Origin: CBDBND01 sp965207985
GTDB taxonomy: Bacteria; Pseudomonadota; Alphaproteobacteria; Rhodospirillales; Rhodospirillaceae
Length of the DNA: 64,000 nucleotides
NCBI GenBank assembly: GCA_965207985.1
Contig: CBDBND010000035.1
Location: forward strand, 62,001 to 126,000
Direction: 5' to 3'
Below the pieces are notes generated by a model that made no database searches, was not told the DNA's origin, and saw only the letters and a list, made by a program, of their open reading frames with translations. Positions 63,976-64,000 of the stretch are shown here, piece by piece; positions within the stretch are counted from its first letter, which is position 1, and every line of letters starts with the position of its first letter. The position numbers and the translations under genes are program-made.

Positions 63976-64000
63976 TTAGGCGTAATCTCTGAATTCGTCC

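Noticed and set aside
1..64000. CRISPR arrays, rRNA and phage structural genes
   Set aside because: No regularly spaced repeats, rRNA signatures or capsid/tail genes were seen on either strand.

Overview
The window reads as an alphaproteobacterial chromosome segment, of Rhodospirillales/Rhizobiales-like gene order, under heavy insertion-sequence attack. Housekeeping neighbourhoods typical of that class are present: lysC divergent from ubiG, comF-grxC-nitrilase-DUF1178, sfsA-map-radC, purC-purS-purQ-purL-bolA followed by grxD, and hisI, cysS and argE. No rRNA, tRNA or CRISPR was recognised.

Layout. 1-13 kb: ispG (cut by the window edge), an IS5-family element, rodZ, a nitronate monooxygenase-like flavoprotein, lysC, ubiG, a wrecked SPINDLY-type glycosyltransferase gene, then DUF1178, nit, grxC, a formyltransferase-like gene and comF. 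13-29 kb: a NDUFAF5-like methyltransferase, sfsA, map, radC, purB, an exported methyltransferase, a ceramidase-like membrane protein, the pur operon, bolA, an IS630 element, an MddA-like methyltransferase and grxD. 29-45 kb: an accessory region of exported enzymes (Tat amidohydrolase, quinoprotein dehydrogenase, DUF1838 protein, tandem nitrilase-fold protein, peptide-type binding protein, TonB receptor), mostly broken, with an SOS-type patch (SRAP protein and a dnaE2 scrap). 45-47.5 kb: a graveyard of integrase, IS5, IS21 and DISARM-helicase fragments. 47.5-51.5 kb: FkbM methyltransferase, hisI, cysS, argE. 51.5-64 kb: an IS110 element, then an apparently intact exported-enzyme locus (thioredoxin-like protein, Tat methyltransferase plus small partner, LytTR regulator, quinoprotein dehydrogenase, tandem nitrilase-fold protein), a CoxL remnant, two P-II-like genes and a full IS5-family copy.

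The most interesting pattern is a repeated gene set. An exported SAM-type methyltransferase and a roughly 110-residue partner occur at 16.3-19.4 kb and again at 54.3-55.8 kb. A quinoprotein dehydrogenase and a tandem nitrilase-fold protein occur decayed at 31.7-40.3 kb and intact at 57.1-61.3 kb. I recognise no described pathway that combines these parts. They look like an accessory oxidation / amide-hydrolysis / methylation system for an unknown substrate, partly exported and probably controlled by the membrane-bound LytTR regulator. The second copies are being lost to IS and MITE insertion.
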